The notes beneath the pieces are model-generated. The model worked only from the letters and a program-made list of their open reading frames with translations. It did no database searches and was not told where the DNA came from. A stretch of 64,000 nt of DNA, from contig NZ_JAFCKJ010000004.1 of the NCBI RefSeq assembly GCF_018130465.1, forward strand, positions 186,001 through 250,000, written 5' to 3'. How positions within the stretch are numbered: the first letter of the stretch is position 1; each line of letters begins with the position of its first letter. Positions 9,885 through 18,117 of the stretch are shown here, one piece after another. The stretch comes from Bradyrhizobium canariense (GTDB lineage Bacteria; Pseudomonadota; Alphaproteobacteria; Rhizobiales; Xanthobacteraceae). The translations under genes were made by a program, and so were the position numbers.

Positions 9885-10697
9885 ATGCGGTTCGGATGGC
9901 GTGCGATCCTCGGTCCGGCGCTGACGGCAGCGACTGTGCTGCTGGCGATGCTTTTCGATCGTTTCGTCCCCACTCCCTCGCCTGCGCCGCTGCTCGTCTG
10001 CATCGTGGCGCTTGCCGGCGCGCGCTCGGGTCTCGCTTCCGCCGTCGCCAGCGCAGCCATCGCCGTCATCGGCGCGGCACTGCTGTTCCTCAGCCAGCAC
10101 GGCGTTTCCGGCCTTACCTCGGCGGATATGATCCGGCTCGGTCTCCTGGCCGCGACGGCCGCGGGCACCGCAGGCATCACCGGCCTGATGCGCCAGCGGC
10201 TGCTCGGCACGTTTGCCGCCGAGCGTCGGAGCCACGCCACCGCTGCGCGGCTGTCGGCCGCGCTCGACCAGGTCGATATCGGAATCGTGCTGCTCGATGC
10301 CGAGACGCGCGCCGAATTCATCAACCGCGCGTTCCGCGATTATTTTGCGGTGCCGGACGACATCGCCGACGACAAGCCACCGTTCATCGCGCTGATGTAT
10401 CACGGCCGCGACACCGGCGCGTTCGAATTGCCCGAGGACGAGCTCGGCACCTTCATCGCACAGCGCATGGAGATGGTGCGGGTCGGCGATGCCACGCCGA
10501 TCAACATCGCCTTGCGCAATGGCGAGGTGTTGCGCTTCGTCTGTGCCGCGCTGCCCGATGGCGGGCGCATGCTGAGCTACACGCCCGTGACCGACCTCGT
10601 GCGCCACACCGATGCGCCGTCCCGCGCCGACTACTACCGTTCGCTGCGCGATCCCGCGGGCCGCAAGCTGATCCGGTATCTGCGCGTCGCGGAGTGA
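9885..10697 (+). CDS. Membrane protein with C-terminal PAS domain
   Basis: A 270-residue protein. The first ~110 residues hold three to four hydrophobic helices (AILGPALTAATVLLAML, PAPLLVCIVALAGA, SAVASAAIAVIGAALLF, LGLLAATAAGTAGI), resembling the KdpD/DUF4118-type membrane module. A linker rich in Arg and Ala follows, then a PAS_7-like domain (IGIVLLDAETRAEFINRAF, FIALMYHG, CAALPDGGRMLSYTPVTD). No kinase, GGDEF or output domain follows, so it may be a stand-alone sensor or partner. ATG 9885 was chosen over 9831 because it gives a basic start followed directly by the first helix and lies after GGGGAGGAGC. Confidence 0.75.
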   Translation: MRFGWRAILGPALTAATVLLAMLFDRFVPTPSPAPLLVCIVALAGARSGLASAVASAAIAVIGAALLFLSQHGVSGLTSADMIRLGLLAATAAGTAGITGLMRQRLLGTFAAERRSHATAARLSAALDQVDIGIVLLDAETRAEFINRAFRDYFAVPDDIADDKPPFIALMYHGRDTGAFELPEDELGTFIAQRMEMVRVGDATPINIALRNGEVLRFVCAALPDGGRMLSYTPVTDLVRHTDAPSRADYYRSLRDPAGRKLIRYLRVAE

Positions 10698-10782
10698 CGC
10701 GACTGAGCGATTGATCGGCAGTGCGATCATCACGTATGAAGGACACCTCTTCGTCGTGCGCCCCGAGATCGGGAATTCTCAC

Positions 10783-11238
10783 ATGCCCCTCACCATTCGC
10801 TCCGTCACCAGGCAGGACTACGATCAATGGCTGCCGCTGTGGGACGGCTACAACGCCTTCTACGGCCGCTCCGGCCCGACCGCGCTCTCAGGCGAGATCA
10901 CGCGCGTGACGTGGCAGCGGTTCTTCGATGCCTATGAGCCCGTGCACGCGCTGGTCGCAGAGAGCGACGGCCATCTGCTCGGGCTGACGCACTACCTGTT
11001 TCATCGCAGCACCACCGCGATCGAGCCGTCCTGCTATTTGCAGGACCTGTTCACGACCGAGGCCGCACGCGGCAAGGGCGTCGGCTCGGCGCTGATCCAC
11101 GGCGTCTACGAGCGCGCCAAACTCGCAGGCTCCCCGCGGGTCTACTGGCAGACGCACGAGACCAACGTCACGGCGCAGCGCCTGTACGACAAGGTCGCCG
11201 AGCGTTCCGGCTTCATCGTCTATCGCAAGATCTTCTGA
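10783..11238 (+). CDS. GNAT family N-acetyltransferase
   Basis: A 151-residue acetyl-CoA-dependent acyltransferase. The N-terminal strand is LTIRSVTRQDYDQWLPLW, the strand before the CoA site is SCYLQDLFTTEAARGKGVGSALI (motif A, with the pyrophosphate-binding RGKGVG), and motif B ends in WQTHETNVTAQRLYDKVAERSGFIVYRK. The acceptor substrate cannot be inferred. ATG 10783 is chosen because it begins at the first GNAT beta strand; the frame is open 24 codons further upstream. The gene ends before a strong terminator at 11354. Confidence 0.88.
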   Translation: MPLTIRSVTRQDYDQWLPLWDGYNAFYGRSGPTALSGEITRVTWQRFFDAYEPVHALVAESDGHLLGLTHYLFHRSTTAIEPSCYLQDLFTTEAARGKGVGSALIHGVYERAKLAGSPRVYWQTHETNVTAQRLYDKVAERSGFIVYRKIF

Positions 11239-11353
11239 TCCTCGCGATCGCGAGGCCTGTGGATAACTCTGCCTGTCACCCGCGCGTAACATAGCGGGAC
11301 TAGGCTGCAGCTGCGTCTGATCAGGCCCCCCGTCACCGATCAAGCGCCCCAAA

Positions 11354-11398
11354 GCGGTCCCCGTCAGTCGCCGCGTCTGACAGGGGCCGCATTTTTTT
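11354..11398 (+). terminator. Rho-independent terminator after the GNAT gene
   Basis: Arms GCGGTCCCCGTCAG (11354-11367) and CTGACAGGGGCCGC pair with single-base bulges around a nine-base loop, followed by seven T residues (11392-11398). It lies 116 bases after the acetyltransferase stop. Confidence 0.85.
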
Positions 11399-11447
11399 GT
11401 CGGCAGGCCCTTGTCGGCAGCTCCCTGCCGGCAAGTCCTTGTCGGCA
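11397..11447. repeat. Short direct repeats TTGTCGGCA
   Basis: TTGTCGGCAG occurs at 11397-11406 and 11411-11420, and TTGTCGGCA at 11439-11447. A near-inverted copy CTGCCGGCAA lies between the second and third (about 11425-11434). They lie between a terminator and the ribosome site of the aldo/keto reductase, in its likely promoter or leader. Confidence 0.6.
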
Positions 11448-11529
11448 TGGCAGCAACGCGGCGAGCGGCTTGCTGCAGCGGCGCACCGCAGTCACAATGC
11501 GCCCCTGCCATCTCTGACAGGGTTCTCCC

Positions 11530-12471
11530 ATGGAAATTCGTAATCTCGGCGCCTCCGGCCTGCGCGTGTCTGCGGTCGGGCTCGGCTGCAACAATTTCGG
11601 CCAGCGCATCGACCTTGAGGCATCGCGCAAGGTGATCCACCGCGCGCTCGACAGCGGCATCACGCTGTTCGACACCGCCGACATCTATTCGAACATGGGC
11701 GGCTCGGAAAACGTGCTCGGCGCCGTGCTGGGCGATCGCCGCAAGGACATCGTGCTGGCGACGAAATACGCCAAGCCGATGGCGGAGGACGGAACCAAGC
11801 AGGGCGCCTCGCGCCGCTATATCTTTGACGCGGTGGAAGCGAGCCTGAAGCGGCTGAAGACCGACTACATCGATCTCTACCAACAGCATGATTACGACCC
11901 GCTGACGCCGATCGAGGAGAGCCTGCGCGCGCTCGACGATCTGGTCCGCCAAGGCAAGGTCCGCTACATCGGCAATTCGAACTTTCCGGCCTGGCGGATC
12001 GCGGAGGCCGAGTACGTCGCGCGTGCGATGAACGTCACCCGCTTCGTCTCCTGCCAGGACGAATATTCCCTCGTCGTGCGCGACATCGAGAAGGATTTGT
12101 TGCCGGCCGCAACGGAATACAAGCTCGGCCTGTTGCCGTTCTTCCCGCTCGCCAGCGGACTACTGACCGGCAAATACAAAAAGGGTGAGTCCGCGCCCGA
12201 CGATACGCGCTTCGGCCAAACTCCGCGGCTGCGCGACCGCTATGTCACGCCGCGCAACGAGGACATCGTCGAGAAGCTGCAGGCATTCGCGAAAGCGCGC
12301 GGGCACAGCATGCTCGAGCTCGCCTTCTCCTGGCTCGCCGGCCGCCCGCAAGTGTCGAGCGTGATTGCCGGCGCCACCCGCGTCGAGCAGGTCGAGCAGA
12401 ACGTGAAGGCGATCGCGTGGAAGCTCAGTGCGGAGGAGATGGCGGAGATCGACAAGATCACGCTGGGCTGA
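11530..12471 (+). CDS. Aldo/keto reductase
   Basis: NADPH-dependent oxidoreductase with a TIM-barrel fold, 313 residues. The catalytic tetrad is intact: Asp48 and Tyr53 (DTADIY), Lys79 (ATKYAK) and His120 (YQQHDYD). The C-terminal cofactor region VSSVIAGATRVEQVEQNV is typical of the AKR11/YajO-like branch acting on aldehydes or sugars. The ribosome site is AGGG nine bases upstream of ATG 11530. It converges with the monooxygenase gene, with only 16 bases between stops. Confidence 0.9.
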   Translation: MEIRNLGASGLRVSAVGLGCNNFGQRIDLEASRKVIHRALDSGITLFDTADIYSNMGGSENVLGAVLGDRRKDIVLATKYAKPMAEDGTKQGASRRYIFDAVEASLKRLKTDYIDLYQQHDYDPLTPIEESLRALDDLVRQGKVRYIGNSNFPAWRIAEAEYVARAMNVTRFVSCQDEYSLVVRDIEKDLLPAATEYKLGLLPFFPLASGLLTGKYKKGESAPDDTRFGQTPRLRDRYVTPRNEDIVEKLQAFAKARGHSMLELAFSWLAGRPQVSSVIAGATRVEQVEQNVKAIAWKLSAEEMAEIDKITLG

Positions 12472-12487
12472 TTTTTGGAGCGTGGCG

Positions 12488-12811
12488 CTACTTGGCGCCG
12501 CGCCCCACCGTCTGGATCACCTCGAAGCCCTCGAACTGGGGATGACCGAGATAGGTCGGCTTGTTGTCGCCGGCCCGCGCATGCGCGGCACGAAAAGCAT
12601 CCGATTTGGTCCAGGCCTCGAACGCCGCGTGGTTCGCCCAGATCGTGTGCGAGGCGTACAGCGTGTGGTCCTCGAGCTCGGGGCCGCGCAGCAGGTGAAA
12701 CTCGACGAAACCCGGCACCTTGTCCAAATGGGTGTCGCGCGAAAGCCAGACCTGCTCGAAGGCGGCCTCGGAGCCCTTGGCGACGCGGAAGCGGTTCATG
12801 GCGATGTACAT
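12488..12811 (-). CDS. Antibiotic biosynthesis monooxygenase domain protein, IsdG-like
   Basis: A 107-residue dimeric alpha/beta-barrel protein of the ABM superfamily. Asn6, Trp67 and His77 occupy the positions of the catalytic Asn/Trp/His of IsdG-type heme-degrading monooxygenases, and the fragment VPGFVEFHLLRGPE matches that branch. A role in opening heme to release iron, as shown for the HmuQ/HmuD proteins of Bradyrhizobium, is therefore plausible. No heme-uptake genes are adjacent and no iron-response operator was seen. GGAGA lies upstream of ATG 12811. Confidence 0.8.
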   Translation of the reverse strand: MYIAMNRFRVAKGSEAAFEQVWLSRDTHLDKVPGFVEFHLLRGPELEDHTLYASHTIWANHAAFEAWTKSDAFRAAHARAGDNKPTYLGHPQFEGFEVIQTVGRGAK

Positions 12812-12843
12812 GGGTGATGGTCTCCTGATGTTCGGCCGATCAT

Positions 12844-12888
12844 GTCGTCATTCCGGGACGCGCCGCAAGGCGCGGCCCCGGAATCACA
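12844..12888. repeat. Dispersed palindromic repeat (TTCCGGGACGCG family)
   Basis: CATTCCGGGACGCGCCGC and GCGGCCCCGGAATCAC form an imperfect inverted repeat between the monooxygenase start and the DUF1501 stop. Related sequences occur at 29860 and 36601. Confidence 0.6.
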
Positions 12889-12890
12889 GT

Positions 12891-14108
12891 TTAGGTAACC
12901 AGCCCCTTCATCGGCCGTGCTCCCGCGCTGTCGGGGAACACCGTCTCGGCCAGCACGCGATCGGACAGGCCGAACTGTCCCTGGAGCACGCCCTTGATCA
13001 CGGAGCGCAAATCGGTGGTGGGCTTGAGATCGCGGGCCTCGAAGAGGTTGGCGGGCTTGAGGCCGGGCCAGTCGGCAATGACGCGGCCGCCCTTCACCGC
13101 GCCGCCGGCGAGCAGCGCGATCGTTCCCGTGCCGTGATCGGTGCCGTCGGTGCCGTTGATGCGCGCGGTGCGGCCGAATTCGGTGGCGACCACGACGACG
13201 GTGTCGCGCCAGCGTTCGCCGAGGCCGCTTTCGAATTCGGCGAGCGCACCGTCGAGCCCGCCGAGCAGGAACGCGAGGCGACCGACCGGCCCGCCTTCAT
13301 TGGCGTGCGTGTCCCAGCCGTCGAACGCGAGCGCCGCGATGCGCGGGCCGTCGTCGGCCGCCATCAGTTTTGCGGCGCCGCGGGCGACCTGCCGCATCTG
13401 CGCGACCGCATTGCCCGGCTTCGGCTTCATGTCGTCGCCGCTCGCGGCCTTTTCCAGCTGAAGGCCCTGCGACAGCACTGCTGCCAGCGCGGGATCGCGA
13501 TGGCGGTAGAGATCGATCAGACGCATCGCGGTGTCGTCGTCGGCTTGCGGCAGTGCCACCGGCGCCCAGCCGACGGTCGGCGCATTACCGCGCAGCACCA
13601 GTGGCGTGGTCGGGCCGACGGCAAGAGCACTCGACACCCGCTCGCCGCGCGGCAGCGCCTCCAGCGCGCGGTTGAGCCAGCCGGACTGCACGCGACCGGG
13701 CCCGGCATAGCCGCTTTCGAGCACGTCCTGGCCGTCGAAATGCGAGCGGTCGCGATAGGGCGTCGCAACCGCGTGGATCACCGCGGCATGCATGTCGCGA
13801 TACATGCGTGCGAACTCAGGCATCGCCGGATGCAGCGCAAAGAAGGTATCGAGCATGATCGCGGGATGCGCGCCGTCCGCCGTGAGCGCGATCGCCCCGT
13901 GCAGGCCGGCATAATCGGGATCGCCGATCGGCGCGACGGTCGAAAGCCCATCAAGCGCGCCGCGCAGGATCACCACGATCAGCCGGGGATCGCGACCGTC
14001 CGCCGCGCGTGCGAATTTCGGCAAGTATGCCCACGCAGCGAAGGAGGCGCCACCGAGCAGGAGGCCGCGGCGCGAGGTGAGGAGCCGGTTCTCGGCGCAG
14101 TCGATCAT
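12891..14108 (-). CDS. DUF1501 family secreted protein (Tat substrate)
   Basis: A 405-residue protein of the sulfatase-like DUF1501 family. The N-terminus carries a twin-arginine signal (TSRRGLLLGGASFAAWAYLPKF, ending in ARAA), so it is probably exported folded. Conserved pieces are VILRGALDGLSTV, DTFFALHPAM, GWDTHANEGG and VVVVATEFGRTARINGTDGTDHG, with His and Asp residues able to bind metal as in alkaline-phosphatase-like enzymes. Three ATGs lie at 14114-14106; AGGAG sits six bases before the third (14108). The start region overlaps the DUF1800 stop, so translation is coupled. DUF1501 and DUF1800 are an established gene pair of unknown function. Confidence 0.88.
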   Translation of the reverse strand: MIDCAENRLLTSRRGLLLGGASFAAWAYLPKFARAADGRDPRLIVVILRGALDGLSTVAPIGDPDYAGLHGAIALTADGAHPAIMLDTFFALHPAMPEFARMYRDMHAAVIHAVATPYRDRSHFDGQDVLESGYAGPGRVQSGWLNRALEALPRGERVSSALAVGPTTPLVLRGNAPTVGWAPVALPQADDDTAMRLIDLYRHRDPALAAVLSQGLQLEKAASGDDMKPKPGNAVAQMRQVARGAAKLMAADDGPRIAALAFDGWDTHANEGGPVGRLAFLLGGLDGALAEFESGLGERWRDTVVVVATEFGRTARINGTDGTDHGTGTIALLAGGAVKGGRVIADWPGLKPANLFEARDLKPTTDLRSVIKGVLQGQFGLSDRVLAETVFPDSAGARPMKGLVT

Positions 14109-14110
14109 CA

Positions 14111-15700
14111 TCATCTCCTCTGCATTTCCGGCGACATCAACAGCAGCGCCAGTGCCTGCTGCCGCGACTCCGCCCGCTCGATGGTTTTGCGCGTTTCGAT
14201 CGAGGCCGCGTCCGCGGCGGCGAATTCCAGCAGGTCGAGCGGGTCGATGTTGGGCCCGAGCCGCGCGCCCATTTGCGCGGCAATGTCGAGCCGAAGCTTG
14301 ATGCCTTCGGGCGCGGCCCAGGCGGCGCTGGTATCGGCGAAACCATTCGGGCCGGCCGGCGACCACAGCGGCTGGCCCAGCAGGTTGAGGTTGTTCAGAT
14401 AGGCGCCGGGATCCTCCGGCACGCGCGCGAGCAGCCGGCCGCTCGCGACCAGGAAATCATAAGGGCTGCGCATCTTGGTCAGCGGCGCCCTCCACGCCTC
14501 GTCGGACTCGACGAGTGCCGTTGCGAGCGCCTTGAGATCCCCGTCGGTCTTGATGAAGACATCGCGCAATCGCGCCACCAGCGCCGGCGGCGGATCGTCA
14601 GCGACGAAATGGCGGACGAATTTGGTGGCGATGAAGTTCGCGGTCGAGGGATGGTGCGCGATGTCAGCGAGTGCGGCTTCGCCTTGCGCAAGGCCGGTCG
14701 GCTCGTAGGTCTTGCCGAGCAGCATTTGCGGCCCGGGCTGGTGCGCATTGACGTTGAACACGAACGAACCGGGCGCCCCTAGTTGTCCCTGCCGGCCGGC
14801 AAAGGTCCAGCCGGTGATGATGCGCGCGAGCGAGGTGACGTCGTCCTGCGTGTAGCCGCCGCCGACGCCGAGCGTATGCAGCTCCATGATCTCGCGCGCG
14901 AGATTTTCGTTCAGCCCGCGCTTGCGGTTCTGGCCCGCGCGCGAGTCCGGTCCGAGCGATTGCTGGTTGTCGAGGAAGAACAGCATCGCCGGATGCTGCT
15001 CCACGGCCTTCAACATGTCGGAAAAGCGCCCGAGCACGTGCGGCCTGATCGCCTCGCGCTCGAACGCGCCGGCCCAGATTCGCGCCAGCTCGCCCTTGCT
15101 GGCGGAGATGCAGAAATGGTTGGACCAGAACACGACCAGACGTTCGGTGAAGCCGCACTCGACCAGGGTCGCGCGCTGCAACCGTGCCAACGCCTCGGCG
15201 CGAAAGGTCTTCTGAATCACGTTGAGCGGCTGCGGGGCGGGTTTTGCGGCAGGCGGCGCGGCTGCGTTGGGCTGCATGCTGTCCGGCTTCGCCATACTGT
15301 CGGCCGGTTTGTTGTCAGTCGGCTTATTGTCAGGCGGCTTGGCCCCGGCCATCTGGCCGGCGATCTCGGTTGCCACGGCGTTCAGCGAGAGATTGCGGCG
15401 CAGTCCGGGCTTCTGGTCGGGCGGCGCCTGCGACGGCGCTTCGGTCGACGCGCCGGCTTTGGCGGCGGCCTCCCGCGCCTGCTTGACCTGGTCCTGATAG
15501 GCGAACACGGCCTGCCCGAGTTGCGGCGTGGATTGCAGGCCCGGCGCCTCCAGCAGCACACCGTTGGGACGGGCGAGTTCCGCCTTCACAAAACCGCGGG
15601 GATCGGAGGCCGCGTTGATGAGATCGCCGGACGCGCCGCCGCGGGCACCGAAACCGAAACGGTTGAGCGCGACGAGGGCGGCTTGCGAATCGCGGGCCAT
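14111..15700 (-). CDS. DUF1800 family protein
   Basis: A 529-residue protein, partner of the downstream DUF1501 protein. The family region spans most of the chain: LVALNRFGFGARG at the N-terminus, LVVFWSNHFCIS, ENLAREIMELHTLGVGGGYTQDDV and GWTFAGR in the centre, and FIATKFVRHFVADDPP with LARVPED towards the end. A low-complexity insert rich in Pro, Ala, Asp and Lys, with repeats of DNKPxD and MxPxS type, lies at about residues 120-170. ATG 15700 is preceded by AAGGA at eight bases; the long frame upstream runs through a dispersed repeat and is not coding. Confidence 0.88.
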   Translation of the reverse strand: MARDSQAALVALNRFGFGARGGASGDLINAASDPRGFVKAELARPNGVLLEAPGLQSTPQLGQAVFAYQDQVKQAREAAAKAGASTEAPSQAPPDQKPGLRRNLSLNAVATEIAGQMAGAKPPDNKPTDNKPADSMAKPDSMQPNAAAPPAAKPAPQPLNVIQKTFRAEALARLQRATLVECGFTERLVVFWSNHFCISASKGELARIWAGAFEREAIRPHVLGRFSDMLKAVEQHPAMLFFLDNQQSLGPDSRAGQNRKRGLNENLAREIMELHTLGVGGGYTQDDVTSLARIITGWTFAGRQGQLGAPGSFVFNVNAHQPGPQMLLGKTYEPTGLAQGEAALADIAHHPSTANFIATKFVRHFVADDPPPALVARLRDVFIKTDGDLKALATALVESDEAWRAPLTKMRSPYDFLVASGRLLARVPEDPGAYLNNLNLLGQPLWSPAGPNGFADTSAAWAAPEGIKLRLDIAAQMGARLGPNIDPLDLLEFAAADAASIETRKTIERAESRQQALALLLMSPEMQRR

Positions 15701-15814
15701 CGATATGTCCTTCGCGCGTTGCCAACCGCTTTCCGAGTCCGTGCGCTGCGCATAATATACCGCAGCGGGAGATGAACCCGACATGAAAATGACAGCACAG
15801 CTTTTGCGCAAATC

Positions 15815-16018
15815 ATGACAAATCCGCAAGAAATTGCAGTGCAGGAACCGCGCCGCCTCGCCTGTTCCCGCTGCGGCACCGAGTTCGGCTGCGACCTGTC
15901 CGGCACCTGCTGGTGCGCGGAAGAAACGGCGCGTCTGCCGATGCCGGTCAAGGGCGAGGATTGTTTGTGCCGGGAGTGCTTGCGGAAGGCGGCGGCGGAG
16001 GCGAGCACTGCGCGTTAA
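15815..16018 (+). CDS. Cysteine-rich CWC family protein
   Basis: A 67-residue protein divergent from the DUF1800 gene. It has CSRCGTEFGCD, CWCAEE and CLCRECL, giving eight cysteines arranged in CxxC-like pairs, the signature of the Cys_rich_CWC family. It probably binds zinc or iron; no biochemical role is known. The 114 bases between the two divergent starts must hold both promoters. Confidence 0.83.
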   Translation: MTNPQEIAVQEPRRLACSRCGTEFGCDLSGTCWCAEETARLPMPVKGEDCLCRECLRKAAAEASTAR

Positions 16019-16044
16019 ATGCGAGCACGCGCCACACCCTCCCA

Positions 16045-16172
16045 TGTCGTCCCGGCGGAGGCCGGGACCCATAACCACAGGAAGCTGTTTGGCGAAGACC
16101 GCCGTTCGGTACAACGACCATCCGCAGTCGATAAATCACGCGGTATGGGTCCCGGCCTTCGCCGGGACGACA
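16045..16172. repeat. Dispersed inverted repeat (MGPGLRRDD-encoding family)
   Basis: Left arm GTCGTCCCGGCGGAGGCCGG at about 16045 and right arm GGGTCCCGGCCTTCGCCGGG at about 16146 are inverse copies flanking a ~75-base centre. The right arm ends close to the stop of the GST-like gene. Read as protein it gives MGPGLRRDD, which extends several neighbouring frames artificially. Two related copies lie at 42671 and 44175. Confidence 0.75.
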
Positions 16173-16190
16173 GTGTGGAGAGAACCTGCC

Positions 16191-16889
16191 TTACACCGCA
16201 TGCCCCGGCGATCTCCGCGCCATGCCGTCGAACGCATCGAGCAGCTTTTCGCGCCAGGCGTAGATCGGGTCATCCGCTTCGAGCAGCTTGAACGGGCTCG
16301 TCACGCGCGCCCACTGAAAACCGCCGAACACGATGTAATCGGCATAGTTCGGTGTGGCGCCGCCGATGAAGGGCTGCTTCTTCAGGGTCTGCCGCATCAC
16401 CTCGAGCGATTTGCGGAAGGCGACCACGCCGGCATCGCGGCCCGCCATCACCTCTTCCAGGCTCTTGCCGCCGAAACGCGCCTCGCGCGACCGTCGGAAA
16501 TAGGCGGCGTCGACCTCGGCCAGATTCTTCGGGATGTCGGCGATGATCAGCGGAAAGATGCCGCCGACGATGGCAATGTCGCCCCAGGCATTGAGCATGC
16601 GCGCCATGGCGCGGCCGCCCCCGCCGCCGAACAGCGACGGACGGTCCTGAAACTTGTCTTCGAGATAGTTCGCGATCGCCCAGGAATCGACCACCGGCTC
16701 GTCGTGATGCAGCAGCACCGGAACCTTCTCCGAGCCGTGCGGCGCGATCGCGCTCTTCTCGGTGAAGCGCCAGGGCAGCGATTCCGCCGCCAGCCCCTTG
16801 TGCGCCAGCGCCATCCGCGTGCGCCAGCAGAACGGGCTGAACGGTCGCGAGGCGTCGGCGCCGACGAGTTCGAAGAGTTTGAGCGACAT
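16191..16889 (-). CDS. Glutathione S-transferase family protein
   Basis: A 232-residue GST-fold protein, different from the one at 8541. The N-terminal thioredoxin-like domain starts SLKLFELVGADASRPFSPFCWR, with a CPYC-like SPFC pair replaced by Pro-Phe-Cys, and has EKVPVLLHHDEPVVDSWAIANYL with the cis-Pro and Asp-Ser of the GSH site. The C-terminal helical domain has GATPNYADYIVFGGFQW. These resemble beta-etherase/DUF4286-like GSTs. GGAG lies nine to ten bases before ATG 16889. Its stop abuts a dispersed repeat. Confidence 0.83.
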   Translation of the reverse strand: MSLKLFELVGADASRPFSPFCWRTRMALAHKGLAAESLPWRFTEKSAIAPHGSEKVPVLLHHDEPVVDSWAIANYLEDKFQDRPSLFGGGGGRAMARMLNAWGDIAIVGGIFPLIIADIPKNLAEVDAAYFRRSREARFGGKSLEEVMAGRDAGVVAFRKSLEVMRQTLKKQPFIGGATPNYADYIVFGGFQWARVTSPFKLLEADDPIYAWREKLLDAFDGMARRSPGHAV

Positions 16890-16910
16890 GAAAGGAAACT
16901 CCCGCCAGAT

Positions 16911-17054
16911 CCTCATCCTGTGGAGCGCGGAACGCGCGTCTCGAAGGATGAAGGCCCGATCTCGGCCTCGCCCTTCGAGACGCGCGCAAGATGCGCGCTC
17001 CTCAGGGTGAGGGTCTCCCATTCTGGATTGCTTCGCTTGCGCTCGCAATGACGG
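16911..17054. repeat. Composite dispersed repeat (CTCATCCTG / CTCAGGGTGAGG family)
   Basis: Left arm CCTCATCCTGTGGAGCGCGG and right arm with GCGCGCTCCTCAGGGTGAGG are inverse copies around CTTCGAGACG/CGTCTCGAAG inner arms. A second motif, ATTGCTTCGCTTGCGCTCGC, adjoins it at 17028. A related element is at 43646. It occupies the gap between two minus-strand genes. Confidence 0.7.
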
Positions 17055-17066
17055 ATGTGGCGAGAG

Positions 17067-17297
17067 CTAGCGCCCGTTCGCGCGCAGCAACCTCTCGCCG
17101 TCCGGCGTCACCGCGATGACCAGCCCGACACCGGGCTGGGTCTCGCGGGCGACGTAGCCGCGGTCGGCGGCGTCTTCCCAGATGGTGAGGCGCGGGCACG
17201 AGGTCTTCCAGGTCGCGATCACCTCGGCATAGGCGCGCGGCTCGCGCGCGACCCATTCGACGAAGTCCAGCACCAGCGGATCGGCGGTCTCGCTCAT
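17067..17297 (-). CDS. Hypothetical 76-aa protein, winged-helix-like
   Basis: ATG 17297 follows GGGAGG seven bases upstream and overlaps the stop of the TauE/SafE gene by four bases (ATGA), so the two are translationally coupled. The product reads MSETADPLVLDFVEWVAREP, then SCPRLTIWEDAADRGYVARE and VAVTPDGERLL-type sequence (here VIAVTPDGERLLRANG). The LTxW..A.DRGYV...VTPDGERLL pattern resembles a winged-helix hairpin, but it is too short to assign. It may regulate or assist the exporter. Confidence 0.7.
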   Translation of the reverse strand: MSETADPLVLDFVEWVAREPRAYAEVIATWKTSCPRLTIWEDAADRGYVARETQPGVGLVIAVTPDGERLLRANGR

Positions 17298-18073
17298 TGC
17301 AAACCTCCCTTGTCGAAGGCTGCCAGCACGGGCGTGCGGACCAGCAGCCAGCTGCCATAGGCGATGTAGTAGCAGGCGATGGTGGTGATCAGCTTCATCG
17401 ACCAGGCCACGAATTGCTGGTCGGTCATGGCTTCGAGGATGCGTCGCGCCAGCGTGGTGCCGAGCATCGAGGCTGCGATCGCGACCCCGGCGAGCCCGGG
17501 ATCGAGGCTCGCCGCCTGGTCGATGATGCCGCCAAAATAGATCAGCTTGGTGAAATGGCTGACGAGCTGGCACATCGCCTTGGTCGCCACCTTCTCGCGC
17601 CGGCCGAAATCGCCGCCGAGGAAGAAGGTGTCGAGCAGCGGCCCCGATACGCCGGTCATCAGCATCAAGCCCATGCAGATCGCGCCGTAGACCGTGCCCT
17701 GCCAGAGGCGGTCGGGATCAGGCTTGATGTTCGACGGCAGCAGCCACGCCATGAAGGGCGTGATGCCGAGCAGCAGCAGTGCGATCGGCTTGTCCGGCAC
17801 GTAGCGGGTGATCGACCAGGCCGCGAGCGCGACGGCAGCGCCGACCATGTAATTCGCCACCGGCCGCCAGCGGATATGCGCCCGCCAGAGAAACGCGCGC
17901 CAGCCATTGGACGCCATCTGCGTGATCGCATGCAGCACCATCGCGGTCGGCAGCGGCATCAAGGCCAGCAGCACGCCGATCAGGATCAGCCCGCCCGCCA
18001 TGCCGAACAGGCCCGACAGGAACGCGGTGCCGACCATCAGCAATCCAAGGGCAGCAATCATGATGGGCGTCAC
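17294..18073 (-). CDS. TauE/SafE family sulfite/organic anion exporter
   Basis: Inner-membrane protein of about 259 residues with the TauE/SafE topology: two homologous halves of four hydrophobic helices. Visible helices include MIAALGLLMVGTAFLSGLFGMAGGLILIG (the first-half glycine-rich signature), PTAMVLHAITQMASNG, GITPFMAWLLP and GLAGVAIAASMLGTTLARRIL (second-half signature). Substrates in the family are sulfite, sulfoacetate or related anions. GTG 18073 has GGGAGA ten bases upstream; ATG 18061 is an alternative. It heads a two-gene unit and is divergent from a LysR gene that probably controls it. Confidence 0.85.
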   Translation of the reverse strand: MTPIMIAALGLLMVGTAFLSGLFGMAGGLILIGVLLALMPLPTAMVLHAITQMASNGWRAFLWRAHIRWRPVANYMVGAAVALAAWSITRYVPDKPIALLLLGITPFMAWLLPSNIKPDPDRLWQGTVYGAICMGLMLMTGVSGPLLDTFFLGGDFGRREKVATKAMCQLVSHFTKLIYFGGIIDQAASLDPGLAGVAIAASMLGTTLARRILEAMTDQQFVAWSMKLITTIACYYIAYGSWLLVRTPVLAAFDKGGLQ

Positions 18074-18117
18074 GAAGGGATTCTCCCGTGGTGCACGTAA
18101 GGAACGCAAGCTGCTTC

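Noticed and set aside
11397-11447. Possible CRISPR-like repeats
   Set aside because: Units are under 11 bases with irregular spacing and no cas genes.
12720-14402. 560-codon plus-strand frame opposite DUF1501
   Set aside because: Antisense shadow; rich in Arg, His and Gly with no domain features.
14111-16114. 667-codon version of the DUF1800 protein starting upstream
   Set aside because: The first 138 codons run through the CWC gene region and a dispersed repeat; ATG 15700 has a good ribosome site and gives the family start.
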